Positions 9,009-16,801 are shown, counted from the stretch's first letter. The stretch: 64,000 nt of DNA from JAAYJT01 sp037445555 (GCA_037445555.1 JBBIKG010000005.1:62001-126000); one strand, 5' to 3'. Program-made: numbers and translations. Notes: a model not told the origin generated them from the letters alone.

Positions 9009-9626
9009 ATGAACATGAGATATCCTAAGCTCAGAGAACTTAAAGAGGCGATAGTTTCACTCGTCACCCCGGCTTATACCACAAGGTTTCCGTTCGAGTC
9101 ACATACCCCGTTCGAGAATTTCAGAGGAAAACCAGTGGTAAACGAAGAGCTGTGTGTGGGATGCCAGGCATGCGCCAACGTCTGTCCACCGGGTGCCATC
9201 ACCTTTTCGGATGACAAAAATACCGGGCAGCGAACTATCAAGCGTGATTACGGAAAATGTATCTTCTGCGGCCAGTGTCAGGATCATTGCATAACCGGTG
9301 GAGGGGTTAAACTATCCGACAAAATATTTGATCTAAGCACATTCGACCGGTCTTCTTTGGTAGAAACCCAGGAGCGGGAGCTTATCCTGTGCGCCTTCTG
9401 CCATGCTGTCATCACCACCCGCGATCACCTTCGTTACCTCTATCGCAAACTTGGCCCAAAAGCATTCTCATCAGCGCTTAACCTGAATATTCTTAACGAG
9501 CACCTAAAGCTCGCTGATGCCGAAAGCACCAGAGTGGAAATTAAGGATGGGCTCAAGCGCAAAGACATGTTTAATATCCTTTGTCCTAACTGTACGCGCA
9601 GGGTGCTCATAAGAGACCTGATATGA
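9009..9626 (+). CDS. mbhN: Hydrogenase ferredoxin-like subunit with two [4Fe-4S] motifs (NuoI/MbhN/HycF-like)
   Basis: This 205-residue subunit relays electrons from soluble ferredoxin to the small subunit. The first cluster motif is CVGCQACANVCPPG (about residues 49-62). The second, CIFCGQCQDHCITG (about 84-97), has Ile where most such motifs have Pro. The protein is longer than MbhN and ends with two further CxxC pairs, CAFC near 128 and CPNC near 195, which could form a metal site. It sits last among the structural genes, as in Pyrococcus mbh. Confidence 0.88.
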   Translation: MNMRYPKLRELKEAIVSLVTPAYTTRFPFESHTPFENFRGKPVVNEELCVGCQACANVCPPGAITFSDDKNTGQRTIKRDYGKCIFCGQCQDHCITGGGVKLSDKIFDLSTFDRSSLVETQERELILCAFCHAVITTRDHLRYLYRKLGPKAFSSALNLNILNEHLKLADAESTRVEIKDGLKRKDMFNILCPNCTRRVLIRDLI

Positions 9627-10084
9627 CACCGCTTCAGCAGTTGTTCAAAAACCACAAAACAATCCTGATTATAGGCATTGGCAATTATTTTCGCAGCGAT
9701 GACGGCGCAGGTCCGCGCATCGTCGAACGCCTCACCGAAAACTCCCAGATACGTTTACTCAACGCGGAAACAAATATAGAACGCTATATTGAGCCAATAC
9801 AGCAGAGCCAGGCTGAAGCCCTGCTATTTATAGACTGCGTGCATTTTGGCATGCCTCCCGGATATTTTGGATTGATGCCGATAGAACAGGTGAATGACCA
9901 TACCCTCCATAGCCATAACATTTCTTTGGCTCGACTGCGCCAGTTCTTTAATAAACCCGCCTTCCTGCTCGGCATACAACCGGCATCGCTTGCAGTAAGC
10001 GAAAGGTTGAGCCCTGAAGTGGAAAGAGCCGTTGAAAAGGTATCAGCCGAATTGTTGGAACTGATCTCCTCGTTAGGTGAATGA
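9623..10084 (+). CDS. [NiFe]-hydrogenase maturation protease (HycI family, peptidase M52)
   Basis: The 153-residue protein contains the M52 signature IIGIGNYFRSDDGAG near the N-terminus, an aspartate in LFIDCVHFG and a histidine in HTLHSHNISL, which together match the nickel-recognition residues of the family. It would cleave the C-terminal tail of the large subunit once nickel is inserted, and that large subunit does have a tail after DPCYCCTER. It overlaps the ferredoxin subunit gene by four bases and is the last gene of the operon. Confidence 0.9.
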   Translation: MTPLQQLFKNHKTILIIGIGNYFRSDDGAGPRIVERLTENSQIRLLNAETNIERYIEPIQQSQAEALLFIDCVHFGMPPGYFGLMPIEQVNDHTLHSHNISLARLRQFFNKPAFLLGIQPASLAVSERLSPEVERAVEKVSAELLELISSLGE

Positions 10085-10196
10085 CCCTGAAATGGGGTGT
10101 AAGCAAAGTAAGAGGCGCAATTGGGTTCAATTGCCCTCGAAGTCCCTTGGGGTGTTTGTGGTAACCCCTCCGGTACTTACCCCCTACAGCCAAGGA
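10085..10196. other. Convergent intergenic spacer with a hairpin
   Basis: This 112-base spacer lies between the hydrogenase operon and truA on the opposite strand. It holds an imperfect stem formed by 10112-10123 and 10128-10138 (GAGGCGCAATTG with CAATTGCCCTC). No T run follows on either side, so it may be a weak or factor-dependent terminator for both genes. Confidence 0.3.
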
Positions 10197-10955
10197 TTAT
10201 CTGACGCCTGAGTCGGCCGGATACTGAATGCGGGTCAGGCAAAGGCCGTGTGCAGGCACCGACTGCCCTGCCTTGCTGCGCTCGCCGCTTTCAATAATCC
10301 GCTCCAGATCTTGCAACGCGATCCGGTGGCGACCCAAATCAACTAGGGTGCCCACGATAGCCCGCACCATATTTCTCAGGAACCGGTCGGCGGTGATGGT
10401 AAACCGCAGCAAGTTACCTTCTTCAATCCAGTAAGCCTCACTGACCCGGCAAAGCGTTGTTTTCACCTGGGTGTGCGATTTGCTGAAACAGGCAAAGTCG
10501 GAGAAATTTTTCAACGAAGCTGCCCCCCGGTTCATTAGGTCCACATCCAGCGGAAACCTTAAGAGCCAGGCCTTATGAACCAAAAAAGGATTCTTTTTCC
10601 TTATGATTTGATACTCATAGGTGCGAGATATAGCACTAAACCTGGCGTGCAGATCATGACCAACCTCGAATATATCATACACAGCGATATCATCAGGCAG
10701 TATACTGTTCAGCGAGTTTACCAGTGCCAGGCATTCCGGTGAAGAAAGAAGCTGATCAGTATCGAAGTGTGCATAATACTGGGTGGCATGCACACCCGTA
10801 TCTGTTCGACCCGCTCCTGTCAGCCTTATGGTTTGCCTCAGAACTGTGGCCAGACAATTTTCGAAAACCGCTTGTACAGATTTTCCGTTCGGTTGAGTTT
10901 GCCAACCAATAAAGCGTGTGCCGTCATATGCGCAACGAATAAAATACCTGGGCAT
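10197..10955 (-). CDS. truA: tRNA pseudouridine(38-40) synthase TruA
   Basis: This 252-residue enzyme converts uridines 38-40 in the tRNA anticodon arm to pseudouridine. The catalytic aspartate lies in GRTDTGVHATQYYAHFD near residue 50. MPRYFIRCAYDGTRFIGWQ is the usual start of the family, so I set the start at 10955 and left out the 20 extra in-frame residues upstream. The later block RFLRNMVRAIVGTLVDLG is also typical. It is convergent with the hydrogenase operon and divergent from hydC. Confidence 0.95.
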   Translation of the reverse strand: MPRYFIRCAYDGTRFIGWQTQPNGKSVQAVFENCLATVLRQTIRLTGAGRTDTGVHATQYYAHFDTDQLLSSPECLALVNSLNSILPDDIAVYDIFEVGHDLHARFSAISRTYEYQIIRKKNPFLVHKAWLLRFPLDVDLMNRGAASLKNFSDFACFSKSHTQVKTTLCRVSEAYWIEEGNLLRFTITADRFLRNMVRAIVGTLVDLGRHRIALQDLERIIESGERSKAGQSVPAHGLCLTRIQYPADSGVR

Positions 10956-11114
10956 GCTCAGAAGGGAGATATTTGTAGACGCGATCAAGCGGCGAAAATA
11001 GATATTTTTTGCCAATTGCTGATTTTAGTCGTTTCATCATAGAACTCAGGACATGAGATTACAACTATTTAGATTAAATATAAATTAGTTATCTTAAAGC
11101 AAAAAGAGTCACGA

Positions 11115-11132
11115 TTGTTATTCTGATAACAA
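11115..11132. promoter_or_regulatory. Predicted Rex operator 1 upstream of hydC
   Basis: The 18-base sequence TTGTTATTCTGATAACAA is a perfect 7-base inverted repeat with a 4-base spacer. It matches the Rex operator layout TTGTKAA-N4-TTMACAA except for one symmetric change in each arm (T for A at the inner base). It lies just upstream of the candidate -7 box at 11142, over the likely -33 region. Rex represses when NADH/NAD+ is low and releases DNA when NADH is high, which fits an NADH-consuming hydrogenase. Confidence 0.65.
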
Positions 11133-11141
11133 ATGAATTTC

Positions 11142-11149
11142 TATTTTTG
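11142..11149 (+). promoter_or_regulatory. Candidate Bacteroidota -7 element for hydC operon
   Basis: TATTTTTG fits the TAnnTTTG element used by the primary sigma factor of Bacteroidota. No good -33 TTTG is seen at 19-20 bases upstream, so the promoter may be weak or need an activator. It lies between the two predicted Rex operators, and the transcription start would fall next to the second one. Confidence 0.5.
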
Positions 11150-11156
11150 CCAGCAG

Positions 11157-11174
11157 TTGTTAATTGATTAACAA
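11157..11174. promoter_or_regulatory. Predicted Rex operator 2 upstream of hydC
   Basis: TTGTTAATTGATTAACAA is a perfect TTGTTAA-N4-TTAACAA palindrome, the form of Rex site known from clostridial fermentative genes. It covers the expected transcription start of the hydC operon. Its centre is 42 bases from the centre of operator 1, close to four helical turns, which puts both on one face of the DNA. Confidence 0.75.
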
Positions 11175-11219
11175 TAAAAAACATATATACATTTATGCAT
11201 CATTAAACTCGGAGGATCA

Positions 11220-11690
11220 ATGTCTAATACTCAATTACTGGTAAAAGAGCTAGTCGAAAAACACGGGCGAAGCCGTAACAGCCTGATGCCTGTTCTGCAG
11301 GGTGTCGTGCAGGTGGAGCGATTTCTGTCAGAAGAGGCTATGCTGATTATTGCCCGGGAACTAGACCTGGCTGCGGCAGATGTGTATGGAACTGCCTCGT
11401 TTTATACCTTCCTCGAAACAGTACCACGGGGAAAAAACATTATCAGGATTTGTAAAACCATCACATGCCATATGAAAGGCAAGGATGACATAGTGCTGGC
11501 ACTTCAGAACCTGCTCAAGATCAAGGTGGGCGAAACCACCCACGATCGCACCTTCACCCTGCTTACGGCAAACTGCCTTGGCTGGTGCCACAAAGGACCA
11601 GTTATGCTAGTAAACGATGAGGTGTATCCTGAGCTTACCCCGCAAAAGGCCATTGAAATTATTGAGGAATATAGCAAACAGGCACACTAA
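11220..11690 (+). CDS. hydC: NuoE-like [2Fe-2S] subunit of [FeFe] hydrogenase, set 1 (HydC)
   Basis: The 156-residue protein belongs to the thioredoxin-like NuoE family. The [2Fe-2S] ligands are C78 and C83 (CKTITC) and C119 and C123 (CLGWC). In HydABC complexes this subunit passes electrons to or from the flavin of HydB. A clear purine-rich ribosome site, GGAGG, lies four bases before the ATG, which is unusual in this phylum. It is first in a three-gene operon with short hydB and hydA. Confidence 0.9.
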   Translation: MSNTQLLVKELVEKHGRSRNSLMPVLQGVVQVERFLSEEAMLIIARELDLAAADVYGTASFYTFLETVPRGKNIIRICKTITCHMKGKDDIVLALQNLLKIKVGETTHDRTFTLLTANCLGWCHKGPVMLVNDEVYPELTPQKAIEIIEEYSKQAH

Positions 11691-11711
11691 TTTGCTTCAA
11701 AAAAACTGATT

Positions 11712-12878
11712 ATGGAAAAACAAGTAAAAAAAGTTGATATAATTTTCCAGACGGCGCTAGATATGTCGCCGCTTGATGTGTTGGATAAGACCTTGCAGCG
11801 CACACCTGATGATATTATACTCGAGCTCATCGACTCAGGGCTGAAAGGCCGCGGAGGCGCCGGATTCCCTACAGGGCTAAAGTGGAAATTCACCCGAAAC
11901 GAAGACAGCGATGAGAAGTATGTGATCTGCAATGCTGACGAAGGGGAGCCCGGAACATTCAAAGATCGCGAAATTCTCGACCGCGTACCCGAAAAAGTGT
12001 TTACCGGCATGGCCATTTGCGGTTATGTTATCGGTGCCCGCGAAGGATATATCTATCTCAGAGGCGAATACAACTTCCTCCTGAAAAAGTTAAACGCAAA
12101 ACTTGATGTTTACAACCAGGCACTCAGGGATCGCAACCTCGATTTCCAAATCTATATCAAATCAGGAAGCGGGGCCTATGTGTGTGGCGAAGAGAGTGCC
12201 CTGTTTGAATCCATGCAGGGGCATCGCGGCGAGCCGCGCAACAAACCCCCCTACCCTACTGTGGCCGGCTACAATTACAAACCTACAGTGATCAACAATG
12301 TGGAAACGCTGGTGTACGTCGCCATGATCTTCCGTATTGGTGCCGAAAAATTCAAAGCGCTTGGCACCACCGACTCAAGAGGTTCTAAGGTATTCTCGGT
12401 TTCGGGTGATACACCTATCCCCGGAATCTACGAGCTTGAGCTGGGCATGCCCCTCAGCCGTTTTGTGGATGAGTTCGGTGACGGCGACACCAAGTCGGTG
12501 CAGGTCGGAGGAGCCTCAGGACATTGCGTACCCCGCAAGAAATTTTCCGACACCATCATCGGGTTCGAAGGAATCCCAACGGGAGGCTCCATGATGTTGT
12601 TCAACAGTTCACGCTCCATGTACAACGTATTGAAGGACTATCTCGAATTCTTCGCTGAAGAATCATGTGGTCAGTGCACCCCTTGCAGGGTAGGATGCCA
12701 GCAGCTGCTCAAAGGCATCGAAGCCGTTAAACGGGGCGAGCGTCCGCCTGTCTATCTTGAAGACCTGAAAAAACTGACCCAGACGATGAAAATCGCTGCC
12801 AAGTGCGGGCTGGGGCAATCGGTTGGCAATCCGTTCAACTCCATTGTCGACAATTTCAGGGAAGAGATCATCTACTAA
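11712..12878 (+). CDS. hydB: NuoF-like flavoprotein subunit of [FeFe] hydrogenase, short form (HydB)
   Basis: This subunit binds FMN and NAD(H) and is the site where NADH oxidation is coupled to ferredoxin oxidation in bifurcating hydrogenases. Family motifs include KGRGGAGFPTGLKW near residue 45, NADEGEPGTFKDR near 78, GAYVCGEESALFESMQGHRG near 155, and the [4Fe-4S] ligands SCGQCTPCRVG plus KCGLGQ near the end. At 388 residues it lacks both the N-terminal thioredoxin-like domain and the C-terminal two-cluster ferredoxin domain of the long HydB encoded 3 kb downstream. Confidence 0.9.
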   Translation: MEKQVKKVDIIFQTALDMSPLDVLDKTLQRTPDDIILELIDSGLKGRGGAGFPTGLKWKFTRNEDSDEKYVICNADEGEPGTFKDREILDRVPEKVFTGMAICGYVIGAREGYIYLRGEYNFLLKKLNAKLDVYNQALRDRNLDFQIYIKSGSGAYVCGEESALFESMQGHRGEPRNKPPYPTVAGYNYKPTVINNVETLVYVAMIFRIGAEKFKALGTTDSRGSKVFSVSGDTPIPGIYELELGMPLSRFVDEFGDGDTKSVQVGGASGHCVPRKKFSDTIIGFEGIPTGGSMMLFNSSRSMYNVLKDYLEFFAEESCGQCTPCRVGCQQLLKGIEAVKRGERPPVYLEDLKKLTQTMKIAAKCGLGQSVGNPFNSIVDNFREEIIY

Positions 12879-12896
12879 TTCTAAAACACGAAATCT

Positions 12897-14690
12897 ATGA
12901 GTAAGTTTAAGGTAAATCTCAAAATAAACAACATACCTGTTTCGGTCGACGAGGGCACTACCATTCTAGATGCCGCCAAGAAACTCAACTTCAGGATTCC
13001 TACGCTTTGCAACCATCCCGACCTTACTGTGGCCGGTAACTGCAGGGTTTGCGTGGTTGAAGTCAATGGCGCCCGCCTGCTGTCTGCCGCATGTGCCACC
13101 CCGGTATCGGAAGGCATGGAAGTGGTCACCAACAGTGAAAAGGTAAGAACCTCACGCAAGCATGTCATCGAGTTGCTTCTGTCGGAGCACAACGCCGACT
13201 GTACCAAGTGTTTTAAAAGCGGACATTGCGAACTGCAGGAACTGGCCAGCGAGTATCGTGTGGGCGACCACGTGTTTCTTGATCTCGTGAAACCAAAGGA
13301 TAAGATTCAGGATATCAGCTCTCCTTCCATCGTAAAGGACGACAGCAAGTGTATCCGTTGCCAGCGGTGTGTGCGTACATGCACGGAGCTACAGGCTGTG
13401 AGCGCACTGGCAGTGATCAACAAGGGTGACCACCAGAAAATTTCCACCTTTCTGGGAAAACCCATGCACGACGTGGTTTGTACCAATTGCGGCCAGTGCA
13501 TAAACCGCTGCCCGACTGGTGCCCTCACTGAACGCAACTATATCGAAGAAGTTTGGAATGCCATCTATGACCCCAATAAGTTTGTGGTGGTCGAAACGGC
13601 ACCGGCTGTGCGCGTGGCCCTTGCCGAAGACCTTGGATTCGATCCGGGTTTGCGCGTCACCGGAAAGCTGGTGGCGGCCCTTCGCATGATCGGGTTCAAT
13701 AAAGTATTGGATACCGACTTCACCGCCGACCTCACTATTATTGAAGAAGGCACCGAGCTCCTGACACGGTTGAAGAAAGTGCTGGTCGACCATGACGAAA
13801 CGGTCGCCCTGCCCATGATGACTTCCTGCTCGCCCGGATGGATCAAATTCCAGGAACATATGTTCCCGGGAATGCTCAAAAACCTGTCCACCTGCAAGTC
13901 GCCCCAGCAGATGTTTGGCGCACTGGCCAAAACCTACTATGCCGAAAAGATCAATAAGAAAGCCCAGGATATGGTGGTGGTGTCTATCATGCCTTGCACA
14001 GCCAAGAAATTTGAGGCGAGACGCCCGGAGATGCGCGACAGCGGCTACCAAGATGTGGATTACGTGCTCACTACCCGCGAGCTTGCAATGATGGTCAGAC
14101 AGGCCGGTATTGACTTTGAAAAACTCGAAGATCAACAATACGATAGCATTTTAGGTGAATCAACCGGTGCCGCAATAATTTTTGGAGCCACCGGCGGGGT
14201 TATGGAAGCTGCCTTGCGTACGGCATATGAAATTGTAACCGGACGCGAAGTTCCTTTCGCTAACCTGAACATTTTACCTGTCAGGGGTATGGAAGGCGTG
14301 AGAGAAGCTACCATTCGCATTAAAAATGTGAAGCCCGAATGGGGATTTCTAGAAGGCGTTGACCTGAAGGTGGCAGTGGCACATGGCCTTGCCAACGCCA
14401 AAAAACTGATGGAGAAAGTGGAAAGAGGTGAAGCCGACTATCACTTTATCGAAATCATGGGATGCCCGGGCGGATGTCTCGGCGGCGGCGGCCAGCCTAT
14501 CCCCACTTCACCCGAAATCAGGAAGAAACGCGCAGAGGCCATTTATGCCGAAGACGAAGGCATGCCGTTGCGCAAATCGCACGAGAATCCCGAAGTGACC
14601 GAAATCTACAAGGATTACCTTGGCGAGCCGAACGGACATAAATCACATAACCTGTTGCATACACACTACAAGGTACGCAGACGCTACTAA
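12897..14690 (+). CDS. hydA: [FeFe] hydrogenase catalytic subunit, set 1 (HydA, group A3 type)
   Basis: The 597-residue protein has all parts of a modular HydA. The [2Fe-2S] domain uses C38, C49, C52 and C66; the His-Cys cluster uses H98, C102, C105 and C111; two [4Fe-4S] clusters use C152-C162 and C195-C205. The H-cluster motifs are TSCSPGW (309-315), MPCTAKKFEARR (C367) and EIMGCPGGCLGGGGQP near 525. In the first motif one of the two usual adjacent cysteines is serine. The C-terminal PLRKSHENP is typical of multisubunit NAD-linked enzymes. A terminator follows at 14710. Confidence 0.93.
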   Translation: MSKFKVNLKINNIPVSVDEGTTILDAAKKLNFRIPTLCNHPDLTVAGNCRVCVVEVNGARLLSAACATPVSEGMEVVTNSEKVRTSRKHVIELLLSEHNADCTKCFKSGHCELQELASEYRVGDHVFLDLVKPKDKIQDISSPSIVKDDSKCIRCQRCVRTCTELQAVSALAVINKGDHQKISTFLGKPMHDVVCTNCGQCINRCPTGALTERNYIEEVWNAIYDPNKFVVVETAPAVRVALAEDLGFDPGLRVTGKLVAALRMIGFNKVLDTDFTADLTIIEEGTELLTRLKKVLVDHDETVALPMMTSCSPGWIKFQEHMFPGMLKNLSTCKSPQQMFGALAKTYYAEKINKKAQDMVVVSIMPCTAKKFEARRPEMRDSGYQDVDYVLTTRELAMMVRQAGIDFEKLEDQQYDSILGESTGAAIIFGATGGVMEAALRTAYEIVTGREVPFANLNILPVRGMEGVREATIRIKNVKPEWGFLEGVDLKVAVAHGLANAKKLMEKVERGEADYHFIEIMGCPGGCLGGGGQPIPTSPEIRKKRAEAIYAEDEGMPLRKSHENPEVTEIYKDYLGEPNGHKSHNLLHTHYKVRRRY

Positions 14691-14709
14691 TACTGCTCGT
14701 TGAACCTCT

Positions 14710-14740
14710 AAAAGCCATCTTTCCGGGTGGCTTTTTTATT
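14710..14740 (+). terminator. Rho-independent terminator after hydA set 1
   Basis: A stem formed by AAAAGCCATC and GGTGGCTTTT with a short loop TTTCCG is followed by a T-rich run. It separates transcription of the first hydrogenase set from the second, which has its own promoter at 14816-14846. Confidence 0.8.
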
Positions 14741-14774
14741 TTACAACATTAATTTACAATAAAATATAATACTA

Positions 14775-14792
14775 TTGTTATTTTATTAACAT
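14775..14792. promoter_or_regulatory. Second, weaker Rex-like half of a tandem operator upstream of hndB
   Basis: TTGTTATTTTATTAACAT keeps most of TTGTTAA-N4-TTAACAA, with mismatches at the inner base of the left arm and the last base of the right arm. It abuts the perfect site at 14792-14809, sharing one base. It could support cooperative binding of a second Rex dimer. Confidence 0.4.
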
Positions 14793-14809
14793 TGTGAATT
14801 TTTTCACAA
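14792..14809. promoter_or_regulatory. Predicted Rex operator upstream of hndB-hydBAC set 2
   Basis: TTGTGAATTTTTTCACAA is a perfect copy of the classical Rex consensus TTGTGAA-N4-TTCACAA. It ends seven bases before the -33 element of the promoter at 14816-14846. Binding here would interfere with RNA polymerase, giving control of the second hydrogenase set by the NADH/NAD+ ratio. Confidence 0.78.
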
Positions 14810-14815
14810 TAATTC

Positions 14816-14846
14816 TTTGTCAATCCAATTTATTGATGTAATTTTG
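14816..14846 (+). promoter_or_regulatory. Bacteroidota-type promoter of hndB-hydBAC
   Basis: A -33 TTTG (14816-14819) and a -7 TAATTTTG (14839-14846) are separated by 19 bases, an exact match to the Bacteroidota consensus TTTG-N19-TAnnTTTG. The start site would be near 14852, leaving a leader of about 60 bases before the ATG at 14915. Confidence 0.75.
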
Positions 14847-14914
14847 CTGCCTGAAAGAGATTGACGATATTCGAAGAAAATTATCTCTTAGACCTATTTT
14901 TCAATACAAGGAAT

Positions 14915-15301
14915 ATGCACAAAATACAATTGCCCGGCGACCTGAAAAAGTTCAGGCAGGCCATCGAATCCCAAAAGTCGCAGAGCAGTTCAACTGCCCA
15001 AAAGGTTCAGGTCAAAGTTGCAATGGCTACCTGTGGCATTGCTTCGGGTGCTAAAGAAGTGATGGACTTTATGGAAGGGGCTTTACGAAAAAGAAGTATC
15101 GATGCCGAAGTCACACCTACCGGATGCATGTGTTACTGTTATGCCGAGCCCACGGTTGAAGTAACACTTCCAGGCCATGAGCCGGTTGTTTTCGGATATG
15201 TGGATGTGAAAAAGGCCGATATCATCATTGAAAACTTTATCCGCAAGGGTGAACCAGTCGAAGGTATCATTCCAGCAAATTATCGCAGCATTGATGAATA
15301 A
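14915..15301 (+). CDS. Thioredoxin-like [2Fe-2S] ferredoxin subunit of NAD-linked [FeFe] hydrogenase (HndB-like)
   Basis: This 128-residue protein corresponds to the N-terminal [2Fe-2S] domain of long HydB proteins, encoded here as a separate gene, as for HndB of Desulfovibrio fructosovorans. Cluster ligands are likely ATCGIASGA near residue 39 and GCMCYCYAEP near 70. The second block has an extra middle cysteine where relatives usually have a glycine. The frame is open 18 codons further upstream, but the ATG at 14915 fits the promoter and the family. hydB begins 13 bases after its stop. Confidence 0.85.
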   Translation: MHKIQLPGDLKKFRQAIESQKSQSSSTAQKVQVKVAMATCGIASGAKEVMDFMEGALRKRSIDAEVTPTGCMCYCYAEPTVEVTLPGHEPVVFGYVDVKKADIIIENFIRKGEPVEGIIPANYRSIDE

Positions 15302-15314
15302 TAAAATCATACGC

Positions 15315-16784
15315 ATGGGAATTAACAAGACACAACTCCGCATAGCACTGCGCAACTGCGGATACATCAATCCCGAAAACATCGATGAATACATCGTTAG
15401 GGATGGATACTCGGCGTTGGCAAAGGTCCTTACCACCATGACACCTGTGAGCACCATCCGCGAGATAATGGACAGCGGTTTGCGCGGCCGGGGCGGTGGA
15501 GGATTTCCCACAGGTTTGAAGTGGGACATTACGCACAGGGTAGAAGCCGATCAGAAATATGTGGTATGCAACGCCGACGAAGGCGACCCGGGCGCATTTA
15601 TGGATCGGTCGATACTTGAGGGCGACCCCCACAGTGTGCTCGAGGCTATGGCCATTTGCGGCTATTGCATCGGAGCCAGCAAAGGTTTGATCTATATCCG
15701 TGCTGAATACCCGCTGGCCATCGAGAGGCTTAAAATAGCCATCAAGCAGGCACGCGAATATGGGTTGCTGGGTTCAGATATCTTTGGAACGGATTTCGCT
15801 TTCGATATCGAACTGCGTTACGGGGCAGGCGCCTTTGTTTGCGGCGAAGAAACCGCACTGATACACAGCATGGAAGGCCATCGCGGCGAACCGACCTTCA
15901 AACCGCCCTTCCCTTCGGAATACGGCTACCTCGGTAAACCTACCAACGTAAACAATGTGGAGACCTTTGCCAATATTCCTGCCATCATCAATAAAGGTGC
16001 CGCATGGTATGCCACCATCGGCACTGAAAAATCAAAAGGAACAAAAGTGTTTGCCCTGGCAGGTAAGGTGAATAATGTAGGTCTGATTGAAGTCCCCATG
16101 GGTACCACCCTCCGCGAAGTGATTTTTGAAATAGGCGGCGGAATCAAAAACGATAAGAAATTCAAAGCCGTTCAAACAGGCGGACCTTCCGGGGGATGCC
16201 TTACCGAGACACACCTCGACACGCCCATTGATTTCGACAACCTGATCGCTGCAGGGTCGATGATGGGATCGGGAGGGATGATTGTGATGGACGAAGATGA
16301 CTGCATGGTTTCGGTTGCCAAGTTCTACCTTGATTTCACTGTCGAAGAAAGCTGTGGCAAGTGCTCGCCATGCCGCATCGGCAACAAACGGCTTTACGAG
16401 CTTCTCGAAACCATTACTCAGGGTAAGGGAACCATGGGAGATCTCGATAAGTTGCGAAACCTTAGCCATGTCATTCGTGACACCTCACTCTGCGGTCTTG
16501 GCCAGACCTCGCCCAACCCTGTGCTGTCAACCATGGATAATTTCTGGGGTGAATATATCGGACACGTCAGGGATCACCGCTGTGCCGCAGGACAGTGCAA
16601 AGCTCTGCTTCGTTATGAAGTGGTTGCTGAAAATTGTGTTGGATGCACGGCGTGTGCCCGAAACTGCCCTGTAAACTGCATCAGCGGTGAGAAAAAACAG
16701 GTACATGTGATCGACCAGACCTTATGTATCAAGTGCGGTATGTGTTACGAGAAGTGCAAGTTTGACGCTATATTGGTTCAATAA
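15315..16784 (+). CDS. hydB: NuoF-like flavoprotein subunit of [FeFe] hydrogenase, long form (HydB)
   Basis: The 489-residue protein contains the NuoF core with FMN/NAD motifs RGRGGGGFPTGLKW, NADEGDPGAFMDR and GAFVCGEETALIHSMEGHRG, then the [4Fe-4S] ligands SCGKCSPCRIG and LCGLGQ. Unlike the short HydB of set 1 it continues with CAAGQC, which may bind a metal, and a two-cluster ferredoxin domain (CVGCTACARNCP and CIKCGMCYEKC). The ATG at 15315 was chosen over an upstream in-frame ATG at 15228 because the latter lies deep inside the HndB-like gene. Confidence 0.92.
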   Translation: MGINKTQLRIALRNCGYINPENIDEYIVRDGYSALAKVLTTMTPVSTIREIMDSGLRGRGGGGFPTGLKWDITHRVEADQKYVVCNADEGDPGAFMDRSILEGDPHSVLEAMAICGYCIGASKGLIYIRAEYPLAIERLKIAIKQAREYGLLGSDIFGTDFAFDIELRYGAGAFVCGEETALIHSMEGHRGEPTFKPPFPSEYGYLGKPTNVNNVETFANIPAIINKGAAWYATIGTEKSKGTKVFALAGKVNNVGLIEVPMGTTLREVIFEIGGGIKNDKKFKAVQTGGPSGGCLTETHLDTPIDFDNLIAAGSMMGSGGMIVMDEDDCMVSVAKFYLDFTVEESCGKCSPCRIGNKRLYELLETITQGKGTMGDLDKLRNLSHVIRDTSLCGLGQTSPNPVLSTMDNFWGEYIGHVRDHRCAAGQCKALLRYEVVAENCVGCTACARNCPVNCISGEKKQVHVIDQTLCIKCGMCYEKCKFDAILVQ

Positions 16785-16801
16785 GTGCGGAGGATTAACC
16801 C

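Noticed and set aside
10101..10140. A T-loop-like GGTTCAAtt that suggested a tRNA after the hydrogenase operon.
   Set aside because: No acceptor stem, anticodon arm or D-arm can be formed; the sequence is part of a simple hairpin.
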